Shown here one piece after another: positions 10,843-21,961 of a stretch of DNA of 64,000 nt (position 1 is the stretch's first letter; the number at the start of each line of letters is the position of its first letter). Origin of the DNA: Hortaea werneckii (taxonomy: Eukaryota; Ascomycota; Dothideomycetes; Mycosphaerellales; Teratosphaeriaceae); the NCBI GenBank assembly GCA_037044905.1, contig JBAOKB010000120.1:1-64000 (forward strand). Reading direction: 5' to 3'. A program made the translations under genes and the position numbers. The notes beneath the pieces were generated by a model. The model made no database searches. It was not told where the DNA came from and saw only the letters and a list, made by a program, of their open reading frames with translations.

Positions 10843-11280
10843 CTTGACGGATGGGGTGAGCCCTTGGAGCTCGTTATGTGTAAGTTGAAGTAATTTGTGT
10901 CCTGCTGGAGATGAGTCTGTCGATACAGAACAGAAGACCGGCGATGTGTAAGTGTCAAGGCGTGCCAGACAGTTCAAGGTGATGGTGGTGGATGATGATG
11001 ATAGTGAACTGTACAGCGCTGGATGGCGAAGCTCAAGCAGCCAGTCGGTCGTCACAGCTGTGTTCCGACATCGACGTCCAGCAAGCGGCTCGGCGGGAAC
11101 TGCCGCTTCTGACGTGGGTTTGTTTTGGCCCAGACACAGCTGCTGTTGATCGGCTACGAATAATAGACAACAATTCCCACTCCACTCATTCACGATCGCA
11201 GGAAATATATTCTTGTGCCTCAGATCTTCACCAACTGTGCCGCACATCCGGATACTGAGTAGGGCTCCATATCCACCAAT
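10843..11280. promoter_or_regulatory. divergent promoter region rpn10 / borealin
   Basis: This 438-bp region separates the start codons of rpn10 (-) and the borealin-type gene (+), so both promoters must lie here. I did not find an unambiguous PACE-type proteasome element by eye. Confidence 0.5.
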
Positions 11281-12459
11281 ATGCCGCCGAAACGAGCGAA
11301 AGCAACACGCGCATCCATTCACGAAGATACACCAGAAGCGCAAACTCCGGAACGAAGCCCAGCAAAAACGATGACTGGAATCACTGAGGCGCAAAAGCAA
11401 GCGCTGGTAGACAATCTCCAGCTTGAGAGTACGAATCCCGATATGCTGCTGTACTGCGCATCCGTCAAAATCACGTGCTGACGCGTCACTAGTCACCGAA
11501 CGAGCGCGTAAACTGCGAGCGCAATACGCAATGCAGGCACAGGGCCTCCGGACGCGTCTGGAGATGCGTGTCAACCGAATACCGCAGGGTTTACGGAAAC
11601 GAAACATTCAAGATTTGCTGGACGAGCACGCTCAGAGGGAGAAGCCTCAACCGGCACCACCCGTGCCTGCAACCAACACCGAGCCTACGAAGGTCCCTGT
11701 CGTCCCTTCGAAATCACCACTCAGAAAGAGCTTGAAGCGACAGAGGTACGCATTGACAGATCACAGCGTATGGCAAGAAGATCTGAACACGGAGCTGACA
11801 ATCCACCTAGCGACCACATATCCACCGCCGACGACAAAGAAAACGCCGAACTCCCATCCAACGACCTCCCCAACCCCAAAAAGCGCACCAAAACTGCAAC
11901 AACAACAGCAAACCCGAAACCTGCCTCCCGCACCGCCTCCCGCAAAGTCCCCGCACCCCCCGGCATCCTCTCCCCCCGTTCGCACAATTCCCGCACCTTA
12001 CCCAAATCCCCCATCAAACCCACCGGCGAAAAAGAACCCTCCAAGTTCCTCAGCCCGACGAAACCTACCACTACGACTATGGCCGGTGGTCCCGGTTCCC
12101 GAGCCCCGAGTCGCGCACAACAGCAACAAGCAAACAGTAAACGCCCCGTCAGCCGAACAAGCACCACAACGTCAAGAAGGAGCGCAGGCAGTACAGGGAC
12201 GACAATAGTCAAATCTTCTTCTTCTGCAGCTCCTCAGAACCAAGCGCCTGCGCCTGCACCAGTGGTGAAGAAAGGGCCGGGACGGCCGGCTACTGCTGCG
12301 GCGAAACAGTCGGGGATTTCTACGGCCGCGGCCAAGACTGCCGCTGCTGCTGGTGTAGGAGGGAAGAAGGGCGGGGCTGCGAAAAAGGAGAATTTGGCTC
12401 CGAGTGCTGCTACGGCTGGTGCTGGGGGCACGGGGAGGACGTTGAGGAAGAGGGGTTGA
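11281..12459 (+). CDS. borealin/Nbl1-type chromosomal passenger complex subunit
   Basis: Three exons (11281-11428, 11493-11745, 11811-12459) give 349 residues. The first join rebuilds LQLE-ITERARKLRAQYAMQA, the second SLKRQ-SDHISTADDKENAE; both introns (64 and 65 nt) have good splice ends, the second with a CTGAC branch site. Residues about 30-90 match the Nbl1/borealin N-terminal helix (ITERARKLRAQYAMQAQGLRTRLEMRVNRIP), which in the family bundles with survivin/Bir1 and INCENP to target Aurora kinase to centromeres and the spindle midzone. Downstream lies the short block GILSPRSHNSRTLPKSPIKP and then a basic Ala/Lys/Pro-rich tail. Frame use switches at the second intron, so a single open frame misses the true C-terminus. 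Confidence 0.85.
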
Positions 12460-13736
12460 TGGGGATTTATTTCACCTTTTTCTATTTTGGCTTCTTGTGG
12501 TTTACTCGAGAGGGGGGAGGGTGCAAGGGGCAAGCTTTGGATTGGATGATTGACGCAGGACTGGAAGGGGACGATGGTCTATCTTGGGCCTTTGGAAGTG
12601 GATGTATTGGAAGGGATGCAGGACTTGATGGAAATAGAATATACAGTTCTAACATCCGTTCACGAGAATCATTTTCTACACATGACGAAGAGGAGTCCCT
12701 GTCTCTCGTGTTAGTGTGCCCCGTTGCCAATCCTTTAGTGCTCTGGCATTTCCCTTCCCATCTACATTCTCGTTCTCGCTCAGTGCATGTCGGTCTCAAA
12801 TCACGACAGCAGTGAAGGTGCCCACTCCCATCGAATTATTTTGATCCTGGTCGATAGCTGAAACTCCTAAGGGATTGCATGTGGAAAATGGACACCTTGC
12901 AATGGCCCGCTCATGGTTTGGATTCCTGCGGTGATCGGGGATGTGAGAGGATCAGACAGCTTGCGTGGCAAACATTCGACGGGGAAGGAATCCCATTCCT
13001 GCCGGCGGTGTCGGCAAGATAATTGGTCCGTTTTGCGACTGCTGCGCCTCGACTCCATTACAAACCTCTGGTGATGAGTGGCCTCACTTCGCTCTCATCC
13101 ATCACAAACCAACCCCAAGCTTTTTCAACACGATTCTCACGCAAAGCAAATCAATCGCCTTGTTCCCCTGCTGCTCGAGCGACGCCTCGATTTGATCATT
13201 GTGCGTTCAGACAAGCGTTCTTCCCCATCGAGGAGGCCAAGCTCGGCCGCTTCCCGTCCGGCAGACTTCGACCGGTGAGCAGGGACGACGCTAAGACGCG
13301 GTAGCACGTTGCTGCCTGGAGGGCCCGCAGCTGAACGTCGATAAACTGAGCCTCTACTCCGCCATGAGATAGGAGCCTGATTCTACCACTTTTTTCCCTC
13401 CTCTAACCCCAAACAACGACTACATTGGTGTCTCGCATTGAAGGCGCTGACTCTTGCAACCACATCGACACTGTTGTATTGTCCCCAACCTTACGCAGGC
13501 AACCACATCCAGCTCCCCCAGGACAGAGAGCTTGATCTGCACGACGGTGGATGAGACCAAATCACCACGGGCACTGGCAAGCTCGCAGCAGCATTGACTT
13601 GTAGCCATTGGCCGTCTGTGTGAGTCATCCGTTTGGCAGCTCGCATAATTGGGTCCCGCTAACGCCAACGAGCATACCGCCTGACCCCGATCAACCCCAA
13701 ACGGTACACACCTTCTCTCGATCGCTCCCGGGAAAG
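12460..13736. other. intergenic, long leader region of the C2H2 regulator
   Basis: About 1.28 kb between two plus-strand genes. It probably includes the borealin 3' UTR, and a promoter and long 5' leader for the transcription factor starting at 13737. The ORFs here are short and overlapping; none is supported. Confidence 0.5.
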
Positions 13737-16501
13737 ATGCCGTCCATTACAGTTCACCCCCGCCGTCGCCCTGCGGAGGACGCCTCCCCGTCGGTGACCT
13801 CGTCCCTCATCGACTCCTTCCAGAACATGTCGCTTCGCAAGGGCGAGACTTTCCACAACCCGACCACTTCGGAGCAGAAGAACGATCTATGGGACCCGCT
13901 GGAGATGAACAAGAAGACGCCGTCGATGCCGGGGAGGTCTACCACTTGCCCCAAGTCGCTGGAGGATCTTCTCATCGGTGCCGGTGAGCGTCGGGCTGCT
14001 GATCTGCTCAGAAGGGTGGACAAGGCGATCGAGACACAGTCGAAGCTGGCTTTGGGCGCTGCTCTAAATGATCCTGAAGTACTTCCTGTACCCAGCTTCA
14101 TGGTTGAGCAGACGGATGCCACTCGTCCTCGCCCACATCGTCATAGCCACTCTTCCGACAGTGGCATGGGCTCCAGCGTCGCAGATTCGGATGTAGACGC
14201 CAAGTCTTCCACGACCGGTGAGCAGCGCCCCCGCCCTTGCAGTGATTCACAATGTTGGCTGACCTGTTCAATAGATAACGCTGCTTCCCCATCATCCAAG
14301 TCAACGCACTCATTTTCAACCATCTCGGATGCTACTGAGCGTCGTGGCCTTTCCAAATACGCCGCTGAGCAGATCCACAAGTATATCGTTCAGCCCATCC
14401 TCCGCGAAGCTGCTTTGAAGGACTTTCATCCTTTGATTGAGGGCGTGCCGGAACGTATTGGCAACAAGGAAATCAAGAATTTGAGAGACTTGGAAAAGAC
14501 ATTGATCTTCTTAGCACCGGTAAGTGGAGGCTGCTGCCTTGGAGTACAATGCGCCTTTTGCTCATTGTGTATCCGCTATTCAGGACCACGCTCGCTCTCC
14601 ATCGAAATACCTCCAATTTTGCGAACGTACAATCCGCGTCTTGCACACGACTGTCACGACACTTCACGAGTCCGACCAGCGCGCGCCTACCGACCGCCCG
14701 TATACGCAGGGTTACTTCTTCGATCTGGTGGAGCAGGTGTGTCTCGACGATTATATGCGTCTTGAGGAGATGCGGAATATTGACATTTTGGTGCAGATTC
14801 GCAGATACGCCACTATTCTGGCGGCAACGCGCGAGAAACAAGCTAAGGGTGAGAAAACGGGCGCTATGGACTACACTGAGTACGTATCACTTTTCATCCA
14901 CCGTTGGCAAATGCTGGAATGAAATACCCGGCTCAATCGCCTTGAAAACTGCTTTGAAGCGGTTCATTGGCTGGGCTGCCTTCCGGTGAATGCATCATAT
15001 TTACCGGAATGACGAGGGCGCCATTCAGGGCGCTGTCGCATTACTGGTACAATAGGAGCTACTCCTGCATTGTCAACTGGTGGAGCTTGCATGATTGGCA
15101 TCACGTGCTAACTTTGTCTGCAGGGGGGAAAGTGTCTCACTTTATGGTGGGATGAGTCACAGCGGTCAACCAGCTGAGCTTGCTCGTCACACCAAGGACG
15201 GTAGGACTATAAGTCTCGCCACTGGCGCCGAGATCGACGAGTCTTCCGTTGCTGCTTCTATGAAGCGACCAATGCTCGATGTCGATAATGATGACGTCGC
15301 TCGCTCTATGGCCCGCCGTAAGAAAGGCGCCAAGCCTGAGATCCACGAATGTTCTGTTCCCGGCTGCGATAAAGAGTTCAAACGGCCTTGCGACCTGACC
15401 AAGCACCTGAAGACCCATGAGCGACCGTGGAAGTGCCCCGACGAAGGCTGCAAGTATCATACGCTCGGTTGGCCGACAGAAAAAGAATGCGACCGTCACG
15501 TCAACGACAAGCATTCTGCTGCCCCTCCTCTCTACAAGTGCCTGTTTGATAATTGTCCGTACACATCAAAGCGTGAGAGTAATTGCAAGCAGCACATGGA
15601 GAAGGCTCATGGCTGGCAATACGTTCGCTCGAAGAACAACGGCAAAGGGAAGGCTATTAGCGGTGTTCGATTGCCTAATGGTTCCGTCTCTGCCTCCCCA
15701 GGATCCGCCATGCTGACGCCTCTCACACCAATTCTCCCATCTCCATCAACCCATTCCCTCTCCTCATCCGCTGCGTCCAGACACGACTCTCTGGCTCCGC
15801 CGCCAGGCGTTGCCGGCCCCAGCAATTATGACGCACCAGCATTGATCCAGCCATCGCCCGACTTCGCAGGACACTTCAACATGGACTTCGACTTCAACTT
15901 CAACGACATGACTTCCACCTGGCCCACTCCGGCCATGAGTGACGACCACCACGCGTCATCGGCGTCCTCCACCTCCGGCCTCCACTTTGACGGCGCCAGC
16001 AGCGGCTACGAAGATAACCTCTCCCCGCAACAGCTCGCGCTCGAGGACTTCCATTGGGACAACTTCAACCTCGGCTGTCTCCAACAGCCCTCCCCTCCCT
16101 CCGCCAACCCCAACCTCCAGCACCTCTCCGTCGACTCCGGCTTCTCCTCCGCCGGCAGCATGATGCACCCATCGCCAGGCACTACCGCCCCGCTCGACCA
16201 GACTTTCTCCAACACCATGTACTCCGGCGGCAGCAATGCCGGGGGTATGGAGATGAATTTCGACGATGTCATGACCGCTGATGCGGGTCCTAGCCAGGAC
16301 TTCACGCTCTTTGGGAATACGGCTATGTCGGCTAATGGCGGGTATCAGCATTTTGATGATGCGGCCGTCGCTGGGGCTCGTGCTGGTGCCGCCGGTGGCG
16401 AGATGATGCCGTCCTTGCCCTTCAACGAGGGGAGTAGTTGGGGCACACTGAATTTCGCTGCTCATGACGATCCGTTGAAGGAGCTTTTTCCCAGTCTGTA
16501 G
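13737..16501 (+). CDS. C2H2 zinc-finger transcription factor, 799 residues
   Basis: Four exons: 13737-14217, 14275-14519, 14584-14879 and 15124-16501. Phase is kept at each join, for example DYTE-GESVSLYGGMSHSGQPAEL across intron 3. Start MPSITVHPRRRPAEDASPSV. A helical region around residues 170-340 precedes the DNA-binding part. Residues about 415-505 hold three C2H2-like fingers: CSVPGCDKEFKRPCDLTKHLKTH, then CPDEGCKYHTLGWPTEKECDRH, then CLFDNCPYTSKRESNCKQHMEKAH. The FKRPCDLTKH and SKRESNCKQHMEKAHGWQYVRSKNN blocks mark a conserved Pezizomycotina regulator family. The C-terminal 300 residues are Ser/Pro/Asp-rich with repeated short FNMDFDFNFND-type stretches, a likely activation region. Intron 1 (57 nt) is stop-free and intron 3 (244 nt) is long for this locus. 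Target genes unknown. Confidence 0.85.
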
Positions 16502-17268
16502 GGTTTTTTGGTCGCTGGCAGCGGGTTGTCTGGGAAATAGGGGAAGGGGTCTTGCGTTGGGGGACGGTAGGAGGGGATACAGAAAGCAAGGAGGAAAAAG
16601 GAAAGGAAAGATGGAGGTTTTCAAAAATTGCAGGTCTGACGGACAGGACGAATATGAAGGGTTGGCAGGCTGGCGTTCGAACTGTCTCTTTGGCACACAA
16701 AGATTGTCTTGATGGCCGGGTTGTTTTTCCTGCTCACTTGCATCCAGACTGGACTTGGCGATACGTGAGAGCGCAAGATACGAAAACAGAAAGGATAAGA
16801 AAAGAAAAAGAGAGAAAAAAAAAAAAAGGCAATTATATGAGTCAACGAATTACATCGGGAAAAGAGGTGGATGTACTTTTTTTTTTTTTCGCCCCCCTCA
16901 AATGTAGTTATTAGATTTTTATCAAGAGGAGAGACAGTAACAGGATGGTATTATCGGTATAGAAATCGAAATGCCCTTCACTCATGCATTTTTCTTGGAA
17001 ATAGACCCGAAGGGTCCGAAGGGGGGTTATGGTTCTTCTCATCTTTGCTGTTATGATCCTTGTAAGCCTCCCTTTTTGATCATGCTTCTTTTTTCCCCTT
17101 CATGTCTCTTCAATTTTTGGTGATTTTTTTTTGGGGGGGGGGCTTCCTGGTCTAAACCTCTAATCACGCTTTCGAAGCTCCCTCGTGAATTTGCTTGGGG
17201 AGGGATAAGGATCGATGAGCGATATTGTGGGGGGTGTCGTGGTCGGGTTGCTTCTTTTTATATATGTA

Positions 17269-17307
<39 letters not shown>

Positions 17308-18070
17308 TTCTTTTCTTTTCTTTTTTTTTTTTTGTGCGGTTCGTTGTGTCAGAGCAGAGGTGATTTGAGGAAGGAGTCCCACTTTATGTTTCGAGGGGTA
17401 GGTGAAGTAGCACGTCGCGAGCTCTAAAATTCAAGATTAGGCTACTATGTACTTCCGATCTTGCCGCCTGCTGGGTAAAAGTGATCGGTCTTCTTCTTTT
17501 CACTTCTTTCTCTCCTCTCTACGGCTACCTGGGGATCCTACTGTATGGTATCCTAGCTGTTCCTGATCTGTTGACTCGTAAGAAGACCTAACATCGAAAT
17601 GTACCTATGGGGAGACGGGTTGGCGAAGCAATACACTTTTCCCGCCATCCCTCCACTTTATGTTTCTCGATAGCGTGGCGGGGGCGAAGTCGACCCATGG
17701 GGTTAGGTGGCAGTCACTTGTGGAGTTGCTTTACTTTTCTACCTTTCTATCATGGATGGAACGTTGAAGCATGACACTCTGGATTACCAAAGGCGACGGG
17801 TTGGGCCTTTTCTTTTAGTGTTCGTTTCACGTGGACAGCTTGTCGGACGCAAGAGGATTAGGTGGGAGGGTAGAGGGAGGGGAAGTGTTTCTTTTTAGTC
17901 TGTACTTTCTTTCTTCTCGGTTGAGTGGGAGTTATGTATATTCCCCTTGGGCCCCTCTCTGCACTGCAGTTGAATAGAAGTCTTCTGTCTCTGTCTTATC
18001 TCCTCGTTCTTGTCTTGTTCTCTTCTCTCCCATACTCGTCCTCCCTTAGCAATCCACCGTCCCGCCGAAA
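16502..18070. other. repeat-rich intergenic spacer
   Basis: About 1.57 kb of non-coding sequence with homopolymer runs (A at 16815, T at 16880, T then G at 17127-17142), an alternating TA tract, a pyrimidine tract and many GGGG/CCCC stretches. It includes the 3' UTR of the transcription factor and the promoter of the orphan at 18071. No gene is supported. Confidence 0.55.
17259..17333. repeat. TA microsatellite followed by polypyrimidine tract
   Basis: From 17259 to 17300 the sequence is almost pure alternating TA with two G interruptions. It passes directly into a C/T-only tract at 17301-17333 built from CTTT/CTTTT units and a T run. Both are typical slippage-prone repeats. Confidence 0.9.
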
Positions 18071-19630
18071 ATGCTAACAATCCCATTCCTCGCCCTCCGC
18101 AACCTCCAGAACCAAACCGTCTCTGGCGGTCTTCTAGGCGGAGCATCGTCCTCGCCCCGCAGGAGTCAAACTAATCTACCTCCCCATCAAGATGGACCTT
18201 TCCTCCCGTCTTCCTCATCGTCCGCGTCCCCGTCATCATCATCATTACCAACACCGACGTGGGGGAGGACCAGACACGCGAGTATCTATGGCACGACTCG
18301 ATCGAGCGCCGACGAAGCTCTCCTTGGACCACTAGGACGAGCCGAGGAGGAGCGGTACGGGAGTTCTGCGTCCCGGGTAGTTTCCGAGGGGGTGGGAGAG
18401 GTAAGGGAGACGAGGATTGAGAATCTTGAACACGAAGAGATGGAAGGGAGTGCGGAGGCACTTTTCCTGAAACGGGCCAGTGAGGTCGAGAGTGGCAAAG
18501 TTGGTGTTACGCGGGAAGGGAGGAAGAGGAGGGTCTTGCGGAAGAAAGCGCGCAGGGATTCGAAGAAGGTGGGCGAATCGACGTCGTTGTTCCGGGATAC
18601 GGAGATTGGGTCCGTGCATAGTAATGATGAGAAGAAAGAGAGAGAGGAGGCATTGCCGGGTCTAGTCGATTTGGGACGTGAGGTTACCGGCGATCATGAT
18701 GATGGTGTTTTGAATTCCGATGGGAAAAGGCGGTTCTCCCGAAGATTGACGAGTGTAGGATGTATCTTCAATCGGGTCTCGAACAAAGTCGTCAGAAAGA
18801 TGACTGGGTTTGCCACGTCGAGGAAGGGGAGTTCTGGAGGCAATAGTGGCGGAGAATCAGGCGAAGAAGGCGAAGAAGGTGAAACTCTCATCGCGCGGGA
18901 TCAGCAGGCCTCTGCCGATGACGATTCGCAACACTGCGCGACGTCCAGTCCGATTGCGAGTGAAAGGGAGCTTCGTGGCTCAGGATCAAGCCGTCAGACG
19001 CTGTATAGCCCCAGTTCCTCGCCTGCGGAGACAATGCCACTCACACCGAGCTACACCCGCGACGACGGCGGTCCGTTAGAGCCGTGTCCCACCAAGCTCC
19101 CCTGTATCCAACCCCTCGACGCCCACAACAACGACGAAGATTCCTTCTTCCCCAACTACGACCAAGCCCTCCCTTCACCATCTCCCCACCGGCATTGCCC
19201 TCACCAACCCCCTTCCCCCTCCCCTCCAACCTCCACCACCAACCCAACCAAACCACCTCCCAACCACCACCCCGAAACCCCACCCCACCTCCGCCCTCGC
19301 CTCTCAGGCACCCAAACCCCGCTAACCAACACGCAATACGCGCAAATGATCCAACTCAGCCTCTTCCACGCCCAGCGCACGGGGGCGTACGCCGAAGAGG
19401 AAATCTCCCGCGCGTATAGGTTCGCGCCGGGGAACGTGACGAAGGCGGGGGAGCAGCGGAAAGCGGCGGAGATTTGGCGGCTGAAAGTTGGGGCTGAGAG
19501 GGGGAGGGGAGAAGAAGGGTATACAGTGGGGCCGTGGGAGCAGGAGGCGGGAGAGGTTGGGGAGGGGATGTTGGCGGCGGTGTCGAGGAGGAGGATGTCG
19601 TTGCGGAGACTTTTGCCTGGGAGGAAGTGA
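18071..19630 (+). CDS. orphan basic/Ser-rich protein, 519 residues
   Basis: A single exon from the ATG at 18071 (MLTIPFLALRNLQNQTVSGG) to a TGA at 19628-19630. I do not recognise the family. Residues 1-100 are Ser/Pro-rich. Residues 100-260 are charged, with basic patches such as REGRKRRVLRKKARRDSKK. Residues 330-410 are Pro/His/Thr-rich (PHRHCPHQPPSPSPP). The most protein-like part is the last 110 residues: TNTQYAQMIQLSLFHAQRTGAYAEEEISRAYRFAPGNV, which looks helical, ending in MSLRRLLPGRK. No transmembrane segment or signal peptide. A nuclear location is possible from the basic patches but unproven. Expression evidence would be needed to fix the gene model. Confidence 0.6.
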   Translation: MLTIPFLALRNLQNQTVSGGLLGGASSSPRRSQTNLPPHQDGPFLPSSSSSASPSSSSLPTPTWGRTRHASIYGTTRSSADEALLGPLGRAEEERYGSSASRVVSEGVGEVRETRIENLEHEEMEGSAEALFLKRASEVESGKVGVTREGRKRRVLRKKARRDSKKVGESTSLFRDTEIGSVHSNDEKKEREEALPGLVDLGREVTGDHDDGVLNSDGKRRFSRRLTSVGCIFNRVSNKVVRKMTGFATSRKGSSGGNSGGESGEEGEEGETLIARDQQASADDDSQHCATSSPIASERELRGSGSSRQTLYSPSSSPAETMPLTPSYTRDDGGPLEPCPTKLPCIQPLDAHNNDEDSFFPNYDQALPSPSPHRHCPHQPPSPSPPTSTTNPTKPPPNHHPETPPHLRPRLSGTQTPLTNTQYAQMIQLSLFHAQRTGAYAEEEISRAYRFAPGNVTKAGEQRKAAEIWRLKVGAERGRGEEGYTVGPWEQEAGEVGEGMLAAVSRRRMSLRRLLPGRK

Positions 19631-19950
19631 AGGTTGTCGGGTGTGGAGGGGAGGGGGGAGGGAGGGAGGGGGTTTCTGTCTGCAGTTGAGGATTGCTGGG
19701 TTCAGCCCGGTGCAGGGGGATGAGTCGGCCTTTTCTCTTTAATTTTCCTTCTTTTTTCTTTTTCCCACTCTTTTCCCGAACCGTATCATCGGGTCGTTAG
19801 CCGTTGCACGTTGGATGTATTCCATAGACGGAAGCAGCGAAGCAGCTGGGGCTGAGGTTTTGGCGGTCGAAAGAGGGGGAGACAAATACCACAAGGTAGA
19901 TTGCGCCACCGTCAATTATCACGAGTCTCCTCACTTCAAAAGGAGGCATC
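19631..19950. other. convergent 3' regions
   Basis: This 320-bp gap separates the stop codons of the 18071 orphan (+) and the UBE3D-like gene (-). It holds the G-rich run and a pyrimidine tract near 19740-19775. No gene. Confidence 0.5.
19648..19672 (+). other. G-quadruplex-type run in the 3' region of the 18071 gene
   Basis: A continuous purine stretch contains five G-runs of 3-6 separated by single A bases, immediately after the stop codon at 19630. Spacing of one base between runs fits the strongest class of predicted parallel G-quadruplex. In RNA it would lie in the 3' UTR. Confidence 0.6.
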
Positions 19951-21682
19951 TCATTCTTCAGAACCCGTAGATCTCATAACCCCATCCCTCGTGAACCGTC
20001 TCAACACCCCAACCTCCCAATCCTGAAACTTCCGCGCTCGTGAAGGCAAGAGTCCCTTACTCCCCTCCAACAGACGACTCAGAAGCTCCCACTCGTGCTG
20101 GGAGAGTTCCAGCTCCCCTTCGCTTAGAGCCTGGGCATTAAGTTTGCCTGTGCTTTCTTCCGACGGAACCTCTACTTCCTTGTATAAGATTTTCAGCACG
20201 GGGAGTGGTTCCGGGATTTGGGAGGCTGATGATGAGATGACGAGGTCGGTGGCGAAGAGCCAGATTTGCAGGGCGGTGATGGTTGGAGATTGGGCTTCTT
20301 CTGTCGAGTGGCGGTAGACTTTGAACTTGCGGACGCCTTGGGCTTCGGCTGAGGTGAGTAAGTGGCAGGAAAGCCAGAGTTCCATGTCGTGGGATATTGG
20401 AGCGGAATCGGGGTTGTCGGTGATTGAGAGGGATTGCTTCTCTAGGCGATGCGCTTGGGTGTTGGTGTCGAAGTTTCCGAGGTTGGTATTGCAGTTGATG
20501 CAGAGGAGGCTGTTTTCGTGGCTAGAGGTTAGATGGGTTGATGATACCTATGTAGACATCATTAGCCTCAGGGATACGGGCTTGATGGAATACGGAAACG
20601 GGAGAGGAAAGAAATGACCAGGACGTGGAAGGGGGTTTTGAACGCTTCATTACATGCACTATGAGATGTATCTAGCTTTAATCCCGCCTTAGCCCATGAG
20701 CTCCTAGACCAAGCGGTGAAACACTAGACTTTTGAGGATAATTCAATCAAGAAGCACAGCCTACCATCGCGTGCGCGAGGTTGACGCATGCTCGAGATCT
20801 GAATATTGTCCTTTGGTCTAGGGAGCCTGTATCCCGACGCCTCTCCTTGAAAGTGAGCCTTGCGGCCTGAAAGGGCCGGTTCTTTGAAGCGCCCAGTCGT
20901 AACTTCGTTTTCTTTTCTCCTTTTCTTTTCCGCAAAATCGCAATTCGACAACAAGATCACGCAAGAATGTATGAAATCGGATGCAAAAATAGAAATCTAG
21001 AAAAAGATTTACAACCTACCTTGATACCCCGAGTATCCTCCTTCGCGAAGAGGAGCTCAAGCGGCCCGACAAGTCCTACACCACGCTCAACAGCGAGCTT
21101 ACTGTTGGCGCCGATCCCACGCCCTGCGATTCCATTGGCACCATGGACATCATGATGGTGATCGTGCGGGACGTCAGGTTTATGGCAGTGCCAAAAATCC
21201 ATCATCTCGGCCCAGCCTTCGGAAGGTAAGTCTTTCCACTGAGTGATTGTACCTCGTGGGATGAGCACGGACCGGCAAATCGCACAGGAGATTTCTGCAC
21301 TGGCTGATAGATGGCTAGACATCCACGGGACGATGGTCTCGCCCCCGGCTGGACGCTCGCCTAATAAGTTCGAGCCGGGTTTTTCTTCGAGACTCACGCG
21401 GAAGGTTAGTTCTTTTGATGGGGCGGATGGGATGACGAGTGTGGCGTCATTGTGGCCGCCGGGGACGGTGATGGGGAGTTGGATCGTGGCCGTTTCACCT
21501 TCATGGCTGAGGGATAATTGGCTTCCGTCTGCGGACAGGGTGGCTTTGGTTTCGGTGTTGGAGAAGGTGGCGAGGGAGGCCTGGATGGAGAGAGTGCGGA
21601 TGTTCTGGAGGTGCTCGGCGTAGAGATGGATGCGTGGATGATCTGCTGCTGATGATGATGCGTGCCTACTTGAATCGTCCAT
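19951..21682 (-). CDS. UBE3D/HECT_2-like ubiquitin-conjugating-enzyme-binding protein
   Basis: Two exons, 21682-21020 and 20547-19951, give 419 residues. The join is phase 0 (EDTRGIK-VSSTHLTSSHENSLLCINC) and removes a 472-nt intron, far longer than the others here. The protein resembles the family of E2-binding proteins (UBE3D, also called HECT-like or E2C-binding). It has a beta-rich N-terminal half, a CAICRSVLIP motif at about 140, a long conserved stretch around DLPSEGWAEMMDFWHCHKPD, and a second LLCINCNTNLG motif after the splice. The paired CxxC motifs probably bind zinc. Family members bind E2 enzymes and may act as E3 ligases. It is divergent from erg26, 279 bp away. Confidence 0.8.
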
Positions 21683-21961
21683 TTTGAGGGTGTAGGATGT
21701 GTGTGGTGTTGGGAGTGAAAGTGAACGTAGAAGAAAGGAAAGCTGAAGGGACTACTCCGTAGTGGTTTCGGATGGAGAAGCGGAACGGAGGGCGCGGTGG
21801 AGCCGAGGGAGCATGTGGGAAGTGGGAAGTGGGGAGATTGGGAGAGTGGGATTGCAGCGGCCGGAGCTCCTCCAGAATTTCCTCGCCATTGATCACATCA
21901 CGTTACCTTCTCGTCTTGAGCTCCATCCTACGCACACGTATACACCAACAGCATCAACAAC
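21683..21961. promoter_or_regulatory. divergent promoter UBE3D-like / erg26
   Basis: Only 279 bp separate the two start codons, so promoters must overlap. The region includes a GGGAAGTGGGAAGTGGGGAG repeat near 21817-21836. No sterol regulatory element was identified with confidence. Confidence 0.5.

Noticed and set aside
14880..15123. Extra exons or a frameshifted pseudo-exon in the C2H2 regulator
   Set aside because: A single intron with strong donor, branch and acceptor joins DYTE to GESVSLYGG in phase; the coding look of the interval depends on switching frames and skipping stops.
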